A DNA stretch of 64,000 bases from Rhodeus uyekii (Eukaryota > Chordata > Actinopteri > Cypriniformes > Acheilognathidae): NCBI GenBank assembly GCA_037043235.1, contig JAWRVZ010000139.1:552501-616500 (forward strand), in the 5' to 3' direction. Positions 55,901 through 64,000 of the stretch are shown one piece after another. A model generated the notes under the pieces. The model was not told the origin of the DNA and made no database searches. It saw only the letters and a program-made list of their open reading frames with translations. Numbering within the stretch: the stretch's first letter is position 1; the number at the start of each line of letters is the position of its first letter. The translations under genes were made by a program, and so were the position numbers.

Positions 55901-58900
55901 CACAGACACACAGATCAAGAGGAACACATTTGTGGGCACTCCATTCTGGATGGCACCAGAGGTCATTAAACAGTCAGAGTATGACTCAAAGGTCAGATCT
56001 GCTCATCATGTAATCCATATCCCAAAGTTTTAGTCATAGCCAAGCTGTGGGTTAGCATTTACCCTGCTCATGGAGGCCTGCAGACTTCAGTTTGACCCTG
56101 CTCATACACACGCCTGTTATTCTATTAATCCTGAACAGCTTGATTAGTTGGTTAGAGTGTGTTTGATTGGGGTTAAAGCTAAACTCTGCCTGTTTGTGGA
56201 TCATCAGTTCTCAGCAAGAGCAATGACATTTGTGCCCACAATTTATGTACATCAGAGGTGAGCATCTTGTGAGCATTACTACCCTATTTTCCCGCATATA
56301 ACCCGCACCCTCATATAGCCCGCGGGCTTTGAAATTTTGTGTAAAAATTGTCACCATAACCCGCACCTTTATATAACCCGCACCCATAGATTGATGAACT
56401 TTTTTGTGTATGTTCACATTTCGAATTTCAAATGTTGCTCGCATGACGTCAATTATCATAACTGTTCAGCTCGGTACACAGTGCTTGTGCGCGAAATTCA
56501 CACAATAAGAAAACAAACACAAGTCAGAATCAGAAGGAAAAAAAAGCCGTCTCTCCCGCTGTGCAGCAGCTCGTCCCTTAAGAAGCGATTCTACAGGTGT
56601 TGATCATCGGATGAGACGAGAAGAGCCCGCCCTCATGCAGCACAGCCAATCACGTCTTCTTGCATGATTGACAGGTCAGACAGACAATCAGTGCCAGCTG
56701 TCAGAGTGACAGTACCAACGCCAGAGAAAACAACCCTCGCAAGAGAGAAAAACAGAAAGAAAATTATGCAAAAAAATGTATGTCCTTAGGGACGTAACAA
56801 ATATATTGAAATATTATGTGTAAAAAATGTGCGATATAGCTCGCACCCTTGTATAACCCGCACCTTCACCCGCGGTGTTTGTAAAATCTGCTATAACCCG
56901 CGGATGATATGCGGGAAAATATGGTAGTATGTGTACAGATGTATTTCTTTTCAGTAATAAACCTAATTTGTAGCTTATTCTAGCCAAGACCGCCCCCCTT
57001 AGATACCAGTTAATGATGTTTAACTTAGTCAGGCAAATTTAATGTATCGGTCATTCAGATGTGTGTGTTCTGCAGGCAGATATCTGGTCATTGGGCATAA
57101 CTGCAATTGAGCTGGCAAAAGGAGAGCCACCCCACTCTGATCTTCACCCCATGAAGGTGTTATTTCTCATCCCTAAGGAACATTCACCCACACTGGAAGG
57201 AAACTACAACAAAGCTCTCAAAGAGTTTGTAGATGCCTGTCTCAATAAAGACCCTAACTTTGTAAGTAACTGATGCAAGTTTATTTAATTAAGGATGGAG
57301 CTAAATTCTGTTGGAAGGAGCAGCAAGACTGGGCTCCTCAAATCCAGCTCTGGGGGGCAATTGCTCTGCAAGAGTTTAGCCTAAACCATCATCAATCTCC
57401 TCTATCTTTAATGTTCTGATAACTCTAAAGACCTTGATGAGTTGTCTCAGGTGCTCAGGTGTTTTTAATTAGGGTTGGAGCTAAACTCTGCAGACCAAAA
57501 GGGCCAGATTTGAGTAATCCTACTGTATAGTCTTTGGATTTCTGAATCTACAAAAGACCTGGACAACTGTGGGTGCTTCTCATATGTTATTTTTGCATCC
57601 TCATTTCCTTTTCAAGCTTTCCTTGTGTCATAGCACCAACTCTTTAGGACTCTTTGTCTCCTCGTGGTGCAGTTAGACAATTGAGATGCACTTCAAGATG
57701 GCTTAGTTAGATTGGTTTCCAAGTCGCAGGCTGGAGGACAGAGGAACGAGGAAATGAGGAGGCATCAATTTGAGTATTGAGAAGCACTTTGTGTCCCTTG
57801 AAGGGCATTGTTCTGCAGAGTTAGGCTCCAACCCTAAACAAACACATCTGCCTTCTACATTGTTTCAAGAAATGCATTGAAATTCAAATCAGTTCTTGCT
57901 TTCTCTGGGAATCGAACCCATAACACTCTACTGTTTGAGCTACAGGAAAGCTAATTTTCAAGCAATCCTGAAGAAAATTTGGGACAGATTGTTTATAGGT
58001 GTGTTAGGATTGGAGCTAAACTCTGCAGGTCAGTTACCCTTGAGGGCCAGATGTGTAATGTATCCCTAATGTATAGTCATGTATAATCAAAAGACAATTT
58101 TTGTGTTGTATCTGCCAGAGGCCAACAGCTAAAGAGCTTTTGAAACACAAACTTTTTCGATATGCCAAGAGGACATCATATCTGACAGATCTCATTGACA
58201 AGTACAAGAGATGGAAAGTAAAACAGGCCCGTGATGAGTCCAGTTCAGACTCAGACTCGTAAGCATAAAACAAACATTGACAATATAATATATATTACAA
58301 TTATTTATTCACTGAGAAATTGTGTACATGTTCTCAGAGATGACGGTGAAGCATCTGGAGAGTCTGTGAATGATGACTGGATCTTCAATACTATCAAAGA
58401 TAAAGAGCCCAAACGGAAACCTAATGGAGTAATAAAGAATGAAGAACTCACAAATCACAAACAGGTGAGGAATCAGATGTGCCAGTGTCTTTGCATTAGG
58501 AGTAAAATATCAAAGCAAGAGTTGTACAAAGACATCATTAAGTACAATTATCAAGTAAAGATGTTTGTTGGGTTTGAAAGGATAAAAGTTCAGTGGTTGT
58601 CAGATGATAGTGGATCGTGCTGATAGATCTGCAAGGGCAACCGTGTGAACTTAAGAACCGACTTCATACATGCACTAAAAATAAACAAAATTAAAACTGC
58701 TAATATAAAGCAACTTTGCAAAAATAATGAAGTTAGTAAAAAGAAAAGCTCCTTCAGCCATAATACAAACATCTGTCTCTCTCTCATTGTTTAGGTTGCA
58801 GAAAATGCAAAACGGTCTCCGTCCAAATGCATGTCCTCTATTATGTCTCCATTATTTGCAGAGGTAAGATTTTGATTCTGATGAAGGTTTCAACTGTTTT

Positions 58901-60524
58901 CTTCATTGTCCTGCTTATTTGTAGAAAACAGTTCTTTGGGGCTTAAGGCCTTGATATACTTTAATAGCGATATACGAAGAGCCCAAAACGAACTTAGAAA
59001 TTTTTCTCTAGCTGGTAAACACCTTTGTACTACCATTGGTCATAGGCGATGACGTAATGGGTAGGTGTGCGAGGAGACTCCGCCTTCTTTCACATGGAAA
59101 CAACAACATCCTCGCCTTTGGGTTGGACGTAAAACATGAACAAATTGGAGAGCTACTTTATAGTAGAAAATGAAGCTGTGCTTCTGATGAATGAAATATT
59201 GACAGTGTTTTTCATGTATAATATGCTAATGCTGCTTGACTTTCACCAATCTTTTGTATAAAGTCCTATACAGTAATCCCTCGTTTATCGCGGTTAATGT
59301 GGACTGGATAGGTGAAAATCCACGAAGTAGGATTGGCCCTCCTAGGAATTTCCGTATATGTGTGTTTAGGTACCAGAATGTTTAAAATGTGTATATTTAT
59401 ACTTTAAATATATTTGAATTAAATCTGTTTAATTATAAAACCTTAATATCATACATTTACACTCTCTCTCTCTCATACGATACGTATTATGGTGCTCTGC
59501 ACTCATCAATGACAGCAGTATCTTGAGACTCCAGTAATGATGACGATGACAGACCTGTGCGGTTCATGAATGTGATGATGATGATGATGATGATGATGAT
59601 GTTTCTGCACTGGTATAATGAGGTCTTTAAATCAGTTCGGGAAGCGCCTCCTCGTCAGATATCGGCGCTGGATCGTCAACATTTGCTTCTGAGAGAGGCG
59701 AAGAGGCTCCCACTCCACTCGTGCTCTCATTGGTCGATCTCGCGCCGGGAACCAATCACGTGCTTGTCTGAGTGCCGTGGGCGTGTACAAAGCCTCTGAG
59801 AGAGTTTCTCTCTTGGTGTGGCATCCTGGGAAACCGTTTCTCTCGCATCACGATGAAGCAACACTGCTTTCCGCAATACGGCTGCAAAAATGGCGGTATT
59901 TAAAAAAATAAATAATTAGATGAATATTTTTTTTAAATCCGCGATACACTGAGAACGCGAAACTTGTGGCGAGGGATTACTGTAAAAATAAACGTGACAG
60001 AACTTTACTAGAATGCAAAATTGCAGAGCTTGCTCAAAAATATCAACGTTGCTTTGATCAGATACTTTTCTCATGCTTTATTAAAATCAAACTTGTTTAG
60101 TTTAATTTTTTATTGGAAGGAAAGCGTGCAGCACATATTTACATATTCATCTAAACACTAGTCTCAGTGACGTCGGATGTTCGCTATCAGTATATCGCTG
60201 ATCACATATTTCAAACTTTCTTTTATCTCTAAACGAAGATTGAAAAAGGACTTTGCTGTGACTATAAATAATCAGGCAAATGAATATCCGTACGTACTAA
60301 ACTAACAATGCAGGACAGTCACGGGATGAATGTGTTTGTTGTTCTGTCAGTTGAAGCAGAAAGGAGGTGTTTATAAGCCGGTGGTGTTAGAGGAGTTGAA
60401 GCAGGCCATGCTCCTGGCGGAAGAGACGTGTCCTGGGATCACCGACTCTATGGTGACGGGGGTGGTTCAGAGGTTAAAGAGGTACTCACAGCACCCTGCC
60501 CATCACATGTGTGATTTGGGGTGA
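49997..60524 (+). CDS. stk24: stk24 (MST3), Ste20-like serine/threonine kinase of the GCKIII group
   Basis: Exons: 49997-50017, 51133-51363, 53603-53659, 55599-55707, 55834-55991, 57076-57261, 58119-58258, 58338-58464, 58795-58863, 60351-60524 (stop TGA 60522-60524). About 423 residues. In the family it acts in the STRIPAK/CCM3 network, phosphorylating targets in cell migration and polarity. Seen: glycine loop GKGSFG (24-29), catalytic Lys K46 in VAIK, alphaC Glu63, HRD (135-137), DFG (155-157), activation-loop Thr171 in KRNTFVGTPFW and APE (180-182). A Ser/Asp-rich linker (DESSSDSDSDDGEASGES) follows, then a C-terminal helical tail (LEELKQAMLLAEETCPGI) that in GCKIII kinases binds PDCD10. 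STK25 is less likely: the position after slc15a1 and the RYS ending favour STK24. The 3' end has an alternative. Confidence 0.95.
50018..51132. other. stk24 intron 1
   Basis: No transposon is recognised. A 72-nt in-frame open segment with an AG acceptor (ttcttcccag, ending 50291) and a weak GT donor (gtgtga, 50364) is the only exon-like feature. See findings. Confidence 0.4.
51976..52806. mobile_element. hAT element in stk24 intron 2
   Basis: Ends CAGGGGTCGGCAACC and gggttgccgacccctg, with perfect 8-bp duplication gactacac (51968-51975, 52807-52814). Subterminal gagccgc motifs match this fish hAT family. It contains another hAT at 52060-52588. Confidence 0.92.
52060..52588. mobile_element. 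Second hAT element nested in the first
   Basis: Ends CAGTACTACTTCTCAATTAT and tatttgagaaccactg, with 8-bp duplication atctaagg (52052-52059, 52589-52596). Subterminal runs tgtcacgccccccgagg and cacgcgcgcccccctgg are inverted-complementary in part. Confidence 0.85.
52964..53287 (+). mobile_element. Probable solo LTR of a Gypsy-type element
   Basis: Begins TGTCACATCC and ends GCATGACA, with an internal AATAAA (ctgaataaatactg) near the 3' part, as in an LTR polyadenylation site. The termini resemble those of the Gypsy LTR at 21898-22072. No target duplication is clear. Confidence 0.45.
53660..55434. other. stk24 intron 3: mostly unassigned, with short (AT)n and old repeat fragments
   Basis: (AT)n at about 53746-53775. 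Blocks at 54480-54560, 54760-54900 and 55363-55410 contain ccaaccctacttctgg and ctccaggagtagggttggct. These are pieces of a repeat also present around 56107-56190, 57294-57515 and 58005-58055 (ggagctaaactctgcag). Confidence 0.4.
55435..55508 (-). mobile_element. tRNA-derived SINE, copy 3 (tail part only)
   Basis: Contains ttgcatttggcaggcgcttt, tatctaaagcgacttacatt and attctaatcagttt, matching the body and tail of copy 2. The tRNA-like head is missing. Confidence 0.65.
56282..56924. mobile_element. Pogo-like element, family D, complete, in stk24 intron 5
   Basis: Left end CCCTATTTTCCCGCATATAA and right end atatgcgggaaaatatgg, with TA flanks (56280-56281, 56925-56926). Subterminal ctataacccgcg / cccgcacctttatata are repeated. 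A truncated inverted copy is at 5743-6110. It is non-coding. Tc1-mariner/pogo is the likely superfamily from TA and structure. Confidence 0.75.
57573..57787. mobile_element. Foldback MITE with gtgcttctca ends in stk24 intron 6
   Basis: Left gtgcttctcatatgttattt, gcatcctcatttcc and right gaggaaatgaggaggcat, gtattgagaagcac are inverted repeats over about 50 bp. Confidence 0.7.
57862..57952 (-). mobile_element. tRNA-derived SINE, copy 4 (head part)
   Basis: Contains gggaatcgaacccata (complement of a B box) and tactgtttgagctacaggaa, matching copies 1 and 2. Confidence 0.65.
59271..59982. mobile_element. Pogo/Tigger-like non-autonomous element, family C, in stk24 intron 9
   Basis: Ends CAGTAATCCCTCGTTTATCG and gtggcgagggattactg, flanked by TA (59269-59270, 59983-59984). 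The inner inverted segments aatccacgaag and tccgcgatacactgag are also typical of Tigger-like ends. It includes an (ATG)n run at 59572-59601. No transposase is present. Confidence 0.88.
59572..59601 (+). repeat. (ATG)n microsatellite
   Basis: About ten GAT/ATG units inside the pogo-like element. The poly-Met open frame over it is not a gene. Confidence 0.95.
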
Positions 60525-60554
60525 GTCGTCTGATGTGTGTTTTCTGCCTGACAG

Positions 60555-60573
60555 GTTTTCATCTCATCACTGA
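60555..60573 (+). CDS. stk24: Alternative terminal exon of stk24
   Basis: If exon 10 is cut at the GAG/GTACTC donor (exon end 60481), the acceptor tttctgcctgacag gives a 73-bp intron. The last residues then become R-F-S-S-H-H with stop at 60571-60573. This resembles the SSH ending of mammalian STK24, while the read-through form keeps the conserved RYS. Confidence 0.3.
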
Positions 60574-62763
60574 CTCTACATGAAGACTCTTTCTCTGTGG
60601 GGGTGGCATTTGACTCACTGTACACTTCAACACACACTAATGTTGTGTTACTTTACAATGATGTTGTAGCATATTGCATGTTTTTTTTTGCCATGTTATT
60701 ATGGTGGGATTCAGATTAAGACATTTACAATGTCAGGTACTTGCTGTGTGTACATAAGTGAAGAATGAGGACTGTTTATTTGTTTAACAAACCTACCGAA
60801 TCATTTTATATCTGTGGTTTTCCTTTCTGCTGTGATATTTTCTAGAGAATGCTGCAGTGATGACGTATTTTTGTTGGTCAGCCTGCATCACTCTGGTTTC
60901 CTTGAGAAAGGAAGCCCCAATAGGATTTTTCCATAGGCTTTTGGATCATTGCAGAAAATAAGCTCTGTGACGAACAAAAGTTTATGATTCTTACAGTTTG
61001 TTCATTTATGTTGACATCTAAGTACAATTGCCAGAAGTAGAAAGATAAATTTAGGCTAAAAACAAACTACACCACGGTCACTTGTTTTCATGTCCTTCCT
61101 GTAAAGCGCTTTGAGTGCCAAGAAAAGCACTATATAAATGTAACAATTGTTTTAAATTATTATTATTCATTATTATTATTATTATTCAACCATTATGCAT
61201 CTGACAACTCTTTCAGTCTTTATTTTTTAAAAAAGTCCCTGGCTTGTGAAAGCGACTATTGTTGTTCAAAGTCCCCGACAACCTCTATAGGACATTTAGA
61301 CACTTGTTAGCAAACACTTTATTCCAGACAAGTAAAAGCTTTTAAAAATCACAAGTGAGTTTTACTGATATGTTGATGTCTTAGAATAAAATATGATAAT
61401 ATCTGTATCTTGTATTATCTACAGACCTTTATTATCTCAGGCATTTGAGAGGGACTTAACCAAAAAATCCCAATTGACATCAGTACGATGTGCTAAAATT
61501 CAAACTTGATTGTAGGTTTGGCCTACAACAATACATCCGATCTCATAATCTCATCAGTTCTCTCATGAAACAGGATGTTGATGTGGCTCAGGATAGCTAT
61601 ATAAAATTATTTGTATCTAAAAAGCCAGAAGCCTTTTACTTCAAACCTGCAAGTCATGCTACATGCTATTGCTAATCAGAGGCAGGCGATGTTAGGAAAA
61701 GGCCTTCTCATTCTAACGAGCATTTGATGGGACTAAACTGGAACAAGTGGCCATTTGCAGTGCAAAATTAACACTAATTCCTAGAAGAAGGTGTATATAT
61801 AACATTTTATTTATCTGTTAAAAATAAAATAAACCTTGGCTCAGATACGTGAATTAAAAGCTAAAAATGTTGTTTTATATATCTGCTATTTCCTTTTAAA
61901 GAGCTGTAATGCTACATTAATTAAATAACAATTGACTTTCCTTTTGTTAGCATTACTTAGTTTTTTAAACTTGGCTCCATTTCTCAAAACTCAACACACA
62001 GAACCACAAAACATCACTCACACATCTTCTTTTAAAACTATTTTGTAAAACTCAGTGCTATTTTTGGGTAGTAACTTTTCACACAAACATCAAATTAGAA
62101 GCTACATATTATATATATATTTTTTTATGTTAAACACTCTTGTGTGTTTTGTTTGTTCATGGCAGTGGAGCATACAGTTTGTCACAAATGCACTGTATAT
62201 ACAGTATGTATCCACAATTGATCAACTTTAAAGTTATTGAACTAAACTGAACCATCATTAAACTGACTTGAGCTGAATAACGACACAATTGGCTTGTTAG
62301 AGCTGAATCTGAATTTGTTACTAAAGCCACTTTGAAATGATCGGTATGACTTATGCATATCTAATAAATATTTACAAAATAAAAATAAATGCAAGGGTGA
62401 ATTTTATTTCTCCATTGATTTATGAGTGATTAATTTATGTATGTTTTCACGGCTCATCAGTAAATGATTGTGGCAGTTTCCCAATTAAACAGAGCTGTTA
62501 GTTTTGAGTGATGTCTAATGCAGAACTGTGTCTAGAAATTAGCAAAAAGTTTGTTTTACAATAATAAACTTAGTTCAAAGATCTGAAGATTCAATACATG
62601 AGTGAATGTTTATCCCAAGAACCACTTTTATTGTCTTAGCAATTTAAAAGAACTGTAAAAACACAATGGTTTGTCTTTAATCACAAGTCCCTGTACTAAA
62701 CAGATTTTTTTGTGGTGTGGTTATTTAAATATCTTGATTATTCAATCGATATCTTAGTAACAT
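60574..62763. other. Downstream of stk24: AT-rich, with an L2-type 3' tail
   Basis: 61095-61188 (cctgtaaagcgctttgagtg, gcactatataaatgtaacaa, then ATT repeats) looks like the 3' tail of another L2-type LINE on the + strand. The stk24 3' UTR must start here, but no single polyadenylation site stands out. The rest shows nothing I recognise. Confidence 0.45.
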
Positions 62764-63534
62764 GCTTAGGGGAGAATGGGGTAATGTGAGACACCCCCTG
62801 TATCTAGGCAACGGAACACATTTGTGGTCATATGACCATTATGTTTTCAAGCCCCTCTCATTTCCCCTTGGCCAGTGGACCCCATGGTGCTGTGTTAAGC
62901 ATGTTTTTTTCACAAAAATGTTTTTTGCATGTAAAAGTAAATTTTCTTGCTGTCCACTTAATCAACTGTTGTGCCGAAGCAAATTGATTCAGGTAAAAAA
63001 ACATATCGTACATGTTGATGAACTACCAACATATAAAACCATGTGATGATGCTAGCTGAAGATTATCCTAAATTGCTAAGAGAGATAATTTTTTTTTAAA
63101 AATGTGATGGTGGGGTAAAGTGAGACAAATGCCGTGGGGTAAAGTGAGACATGAGGTACATTATAGAAGTCTATGGGAATGCCACACCTCCTATGTTTAT
63201 CTTCCCCAGAGTGAAGTTTAAGCACGTCCAGGAGCCAAAGGTACCCATGCTGTTAATCCTGGATGATTTTAAGGCTCACATCTCACTTAAGGCAGTAGAA
63301 ATAGCAAAGAGCAACAACATTGTTCTGCTCATCCTCCCACCCCACTCATCCCATCGTATGCAGCCTCTCGACGTGGCTGTGTTTGGCCCTTTCAAGACCC
63401 AATACAGCCGAGCTCTTGATGGGTGGATAAGATCCAACCATGGCAAAACAGTCTCGATCTACTAGATTGCAGGACTTTTGAATGAGACCTTCATGTCAGC
63501 AGTGCACCATGCAACATCACTGCTGGATTTATCT
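62764..63534 (+). mobile_element. Pogo-like transposon fragment with GGGGTAAxGTGAGACA motifs
   Basis: The motif ggggtaatgtgagaca near 62778 and ggggtaaagtgagaca twice at 63113-63152 probably mark terminal or subterminal repeats. A transposase C-terminal fragment follows. No right end is seen because L2 sequence starts near 63535. Confidence 0.6.
63151..63534 (+). pseudogene. Pogo/Tigger (DDE_1) transposase, C-terminal fragment
   Basis: Encodes VPMLLILDDFKAHISLKAVE, then VLLILPPHSSHRMQPLDVAV and FGPFKTQYSRALDGWI. These are the second catalytic Asp region and the PPHSSHxxQPLDVxxFxxxK block of pogo/jerky DDE transposases. An in-frame TAG at 63463-63465 interrupts it; the frame then continues IAGLLNETFMSAVHHAT. 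The N-terminal CENP-B-like DNA-binding half is absent. Confidence 0.75.
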
Positions 63535-64000
63535 CGATACATCAGAAGAAGAATGGCATCTACGCTGAAATTGGTCTCTGTTTATTCCGAGGTTACCGTG
63601 GTCAGCTGGATCCGGACCGTATCCAGATCAGATGAAGGACCTGGACACGAGCACAGCACTGCCCTGGGGTGTCTGCGGAGACCGTGACTCTACTGGACCC
63701 TCCCCTGTGACGATCATGAACCCATCTCTAACCGGACCAAATTGGACTTCATATTGGACTTGAATTGTTGTATAATAATCATGTACTGTTTGGCTGTTGG
63801 CCAGAGGAGAACTGGTCCCCCGACTGAGCCTGGTTTCTCCCAAGGTTTTTTCTCCATTCTATTCTTCATTCGTTACGTCACCTGCCGGAGTTTTGGTTCC
63901 TTGCCGCTGTCGCCTATGGCTTGCTCAGTTGGGGAAACTTAACACTTAAAATTCTTCAATTGTATTGATTCAGCTGCTCTTTTGGGGCTTCTGTTCAGCC
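63535..64000 (+). mobile_element. L2 LINE 3' UTR region (+ strand), running off the window
   Basis: Contains agaagaatggcatctacgct, ctccaaccggac-like ctctaaccggaccaaattgg, gagaactggtcccccgactg, ctcccaaggttttttctcc and ggggaaacttaacacttaaa. All are the complement of the L2 3' UTR at 48057-48645. It lacks the final part. Confidence 0.75.

Noticed and set aside
59557..59799. Open frame starting with a run of Met
   Set aside because: It covers an (ATG)n repeat inside a pogo-like element.
58940..60210. Possible larger transposon in stk24 intron 9 starting ccttgatatac and ending cagtatatcgc
   Set aside because: The terminal similarity is short and no target duplication or coding motif supports it; only the inner pogo-like element is secure.

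Overview
This window is vertebrate genomic DNA, almost certainly from a ray-finned fish and most likely a cyprinid-type teleost. Genes are split into short exons with GT-AG introns, there are long CA/TG microsatellites, and about half of the sequence is interspersed repeats typical of zebrafish-like genomes: hAT, pogo-like and PIF/Harbinger DNA transposons, L2-type LINEs, DIRS tyrosine-recombinase retrotransposons, a tRNA-derived SINE and short foldback MITEs.

Three protein-coding genes lie head to tail on the + strand. The 3' part of dock9 (zizimin1, a Cdc42 guanine exchange factor) occupies 84-19879; 17 exons encode its last 704 residues, including the DHR2 catalytic region. A complete slc15a1 (intestinal H+/oligopeptide cotransporter PepT1) occupies 28042-42002, with 23 coding exons and 718 residues. 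A complete stk24 (MST3, a GCKIII Ste20-family kinase) occupies 49997-60524, with 10 coding exons and about 423 residues. All exons join in phase without stops. The order dock9-slc15a1-stk24 in one orientation is the same as on human chromosome 13q32, so this is an ancient linkage block. The three proteins do not form one pathway.

Region by region: 1-20.5 kb is dock9, whose introns hold two pogo-like elements, a Harbinger element with a hAT inside it, a 112-bp minisatellite and a collapsed DIRS element. 20.5-26.6 kb is a stack of nested transposons (L2, then Gypsy, then hAT, then hAT). 26.6-27.7 kb is a T-rich tract built on a TTTTGTCTTG-like decamer just upstream of slc15a1. 28-42.3 kb is slc15a1, with a Tc1-like element carrying an almost intact DD37E transposase, an L2, hAT and pogo MITEs, a SINE, a DIRS remnant and a LINE-1-like fragment. 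42.7-48.6 kb is L2 sequence split by a 5.1-kb DIRS element. 50-60.5 kb is stk24, with hAT-in-hAT, pogo-like and LTR insertions. 60.6-64 kb is downstream sequence ending in a dead pogo-like transposase fused to an L2 3' end.

I see no convincing new gene system. The observations most worth checking are a candidate 6-nt microexon and a NAGNAG exon in dock9, TG-repeat acceptors on two consecutive dock9 exons, the five-layer transposon stack, the DIRS deletion derivative that joins gag to recombinase, and an ambiguous terminal exon of stk24. Gene identities rest on recalled family sequences; no database search was possible.
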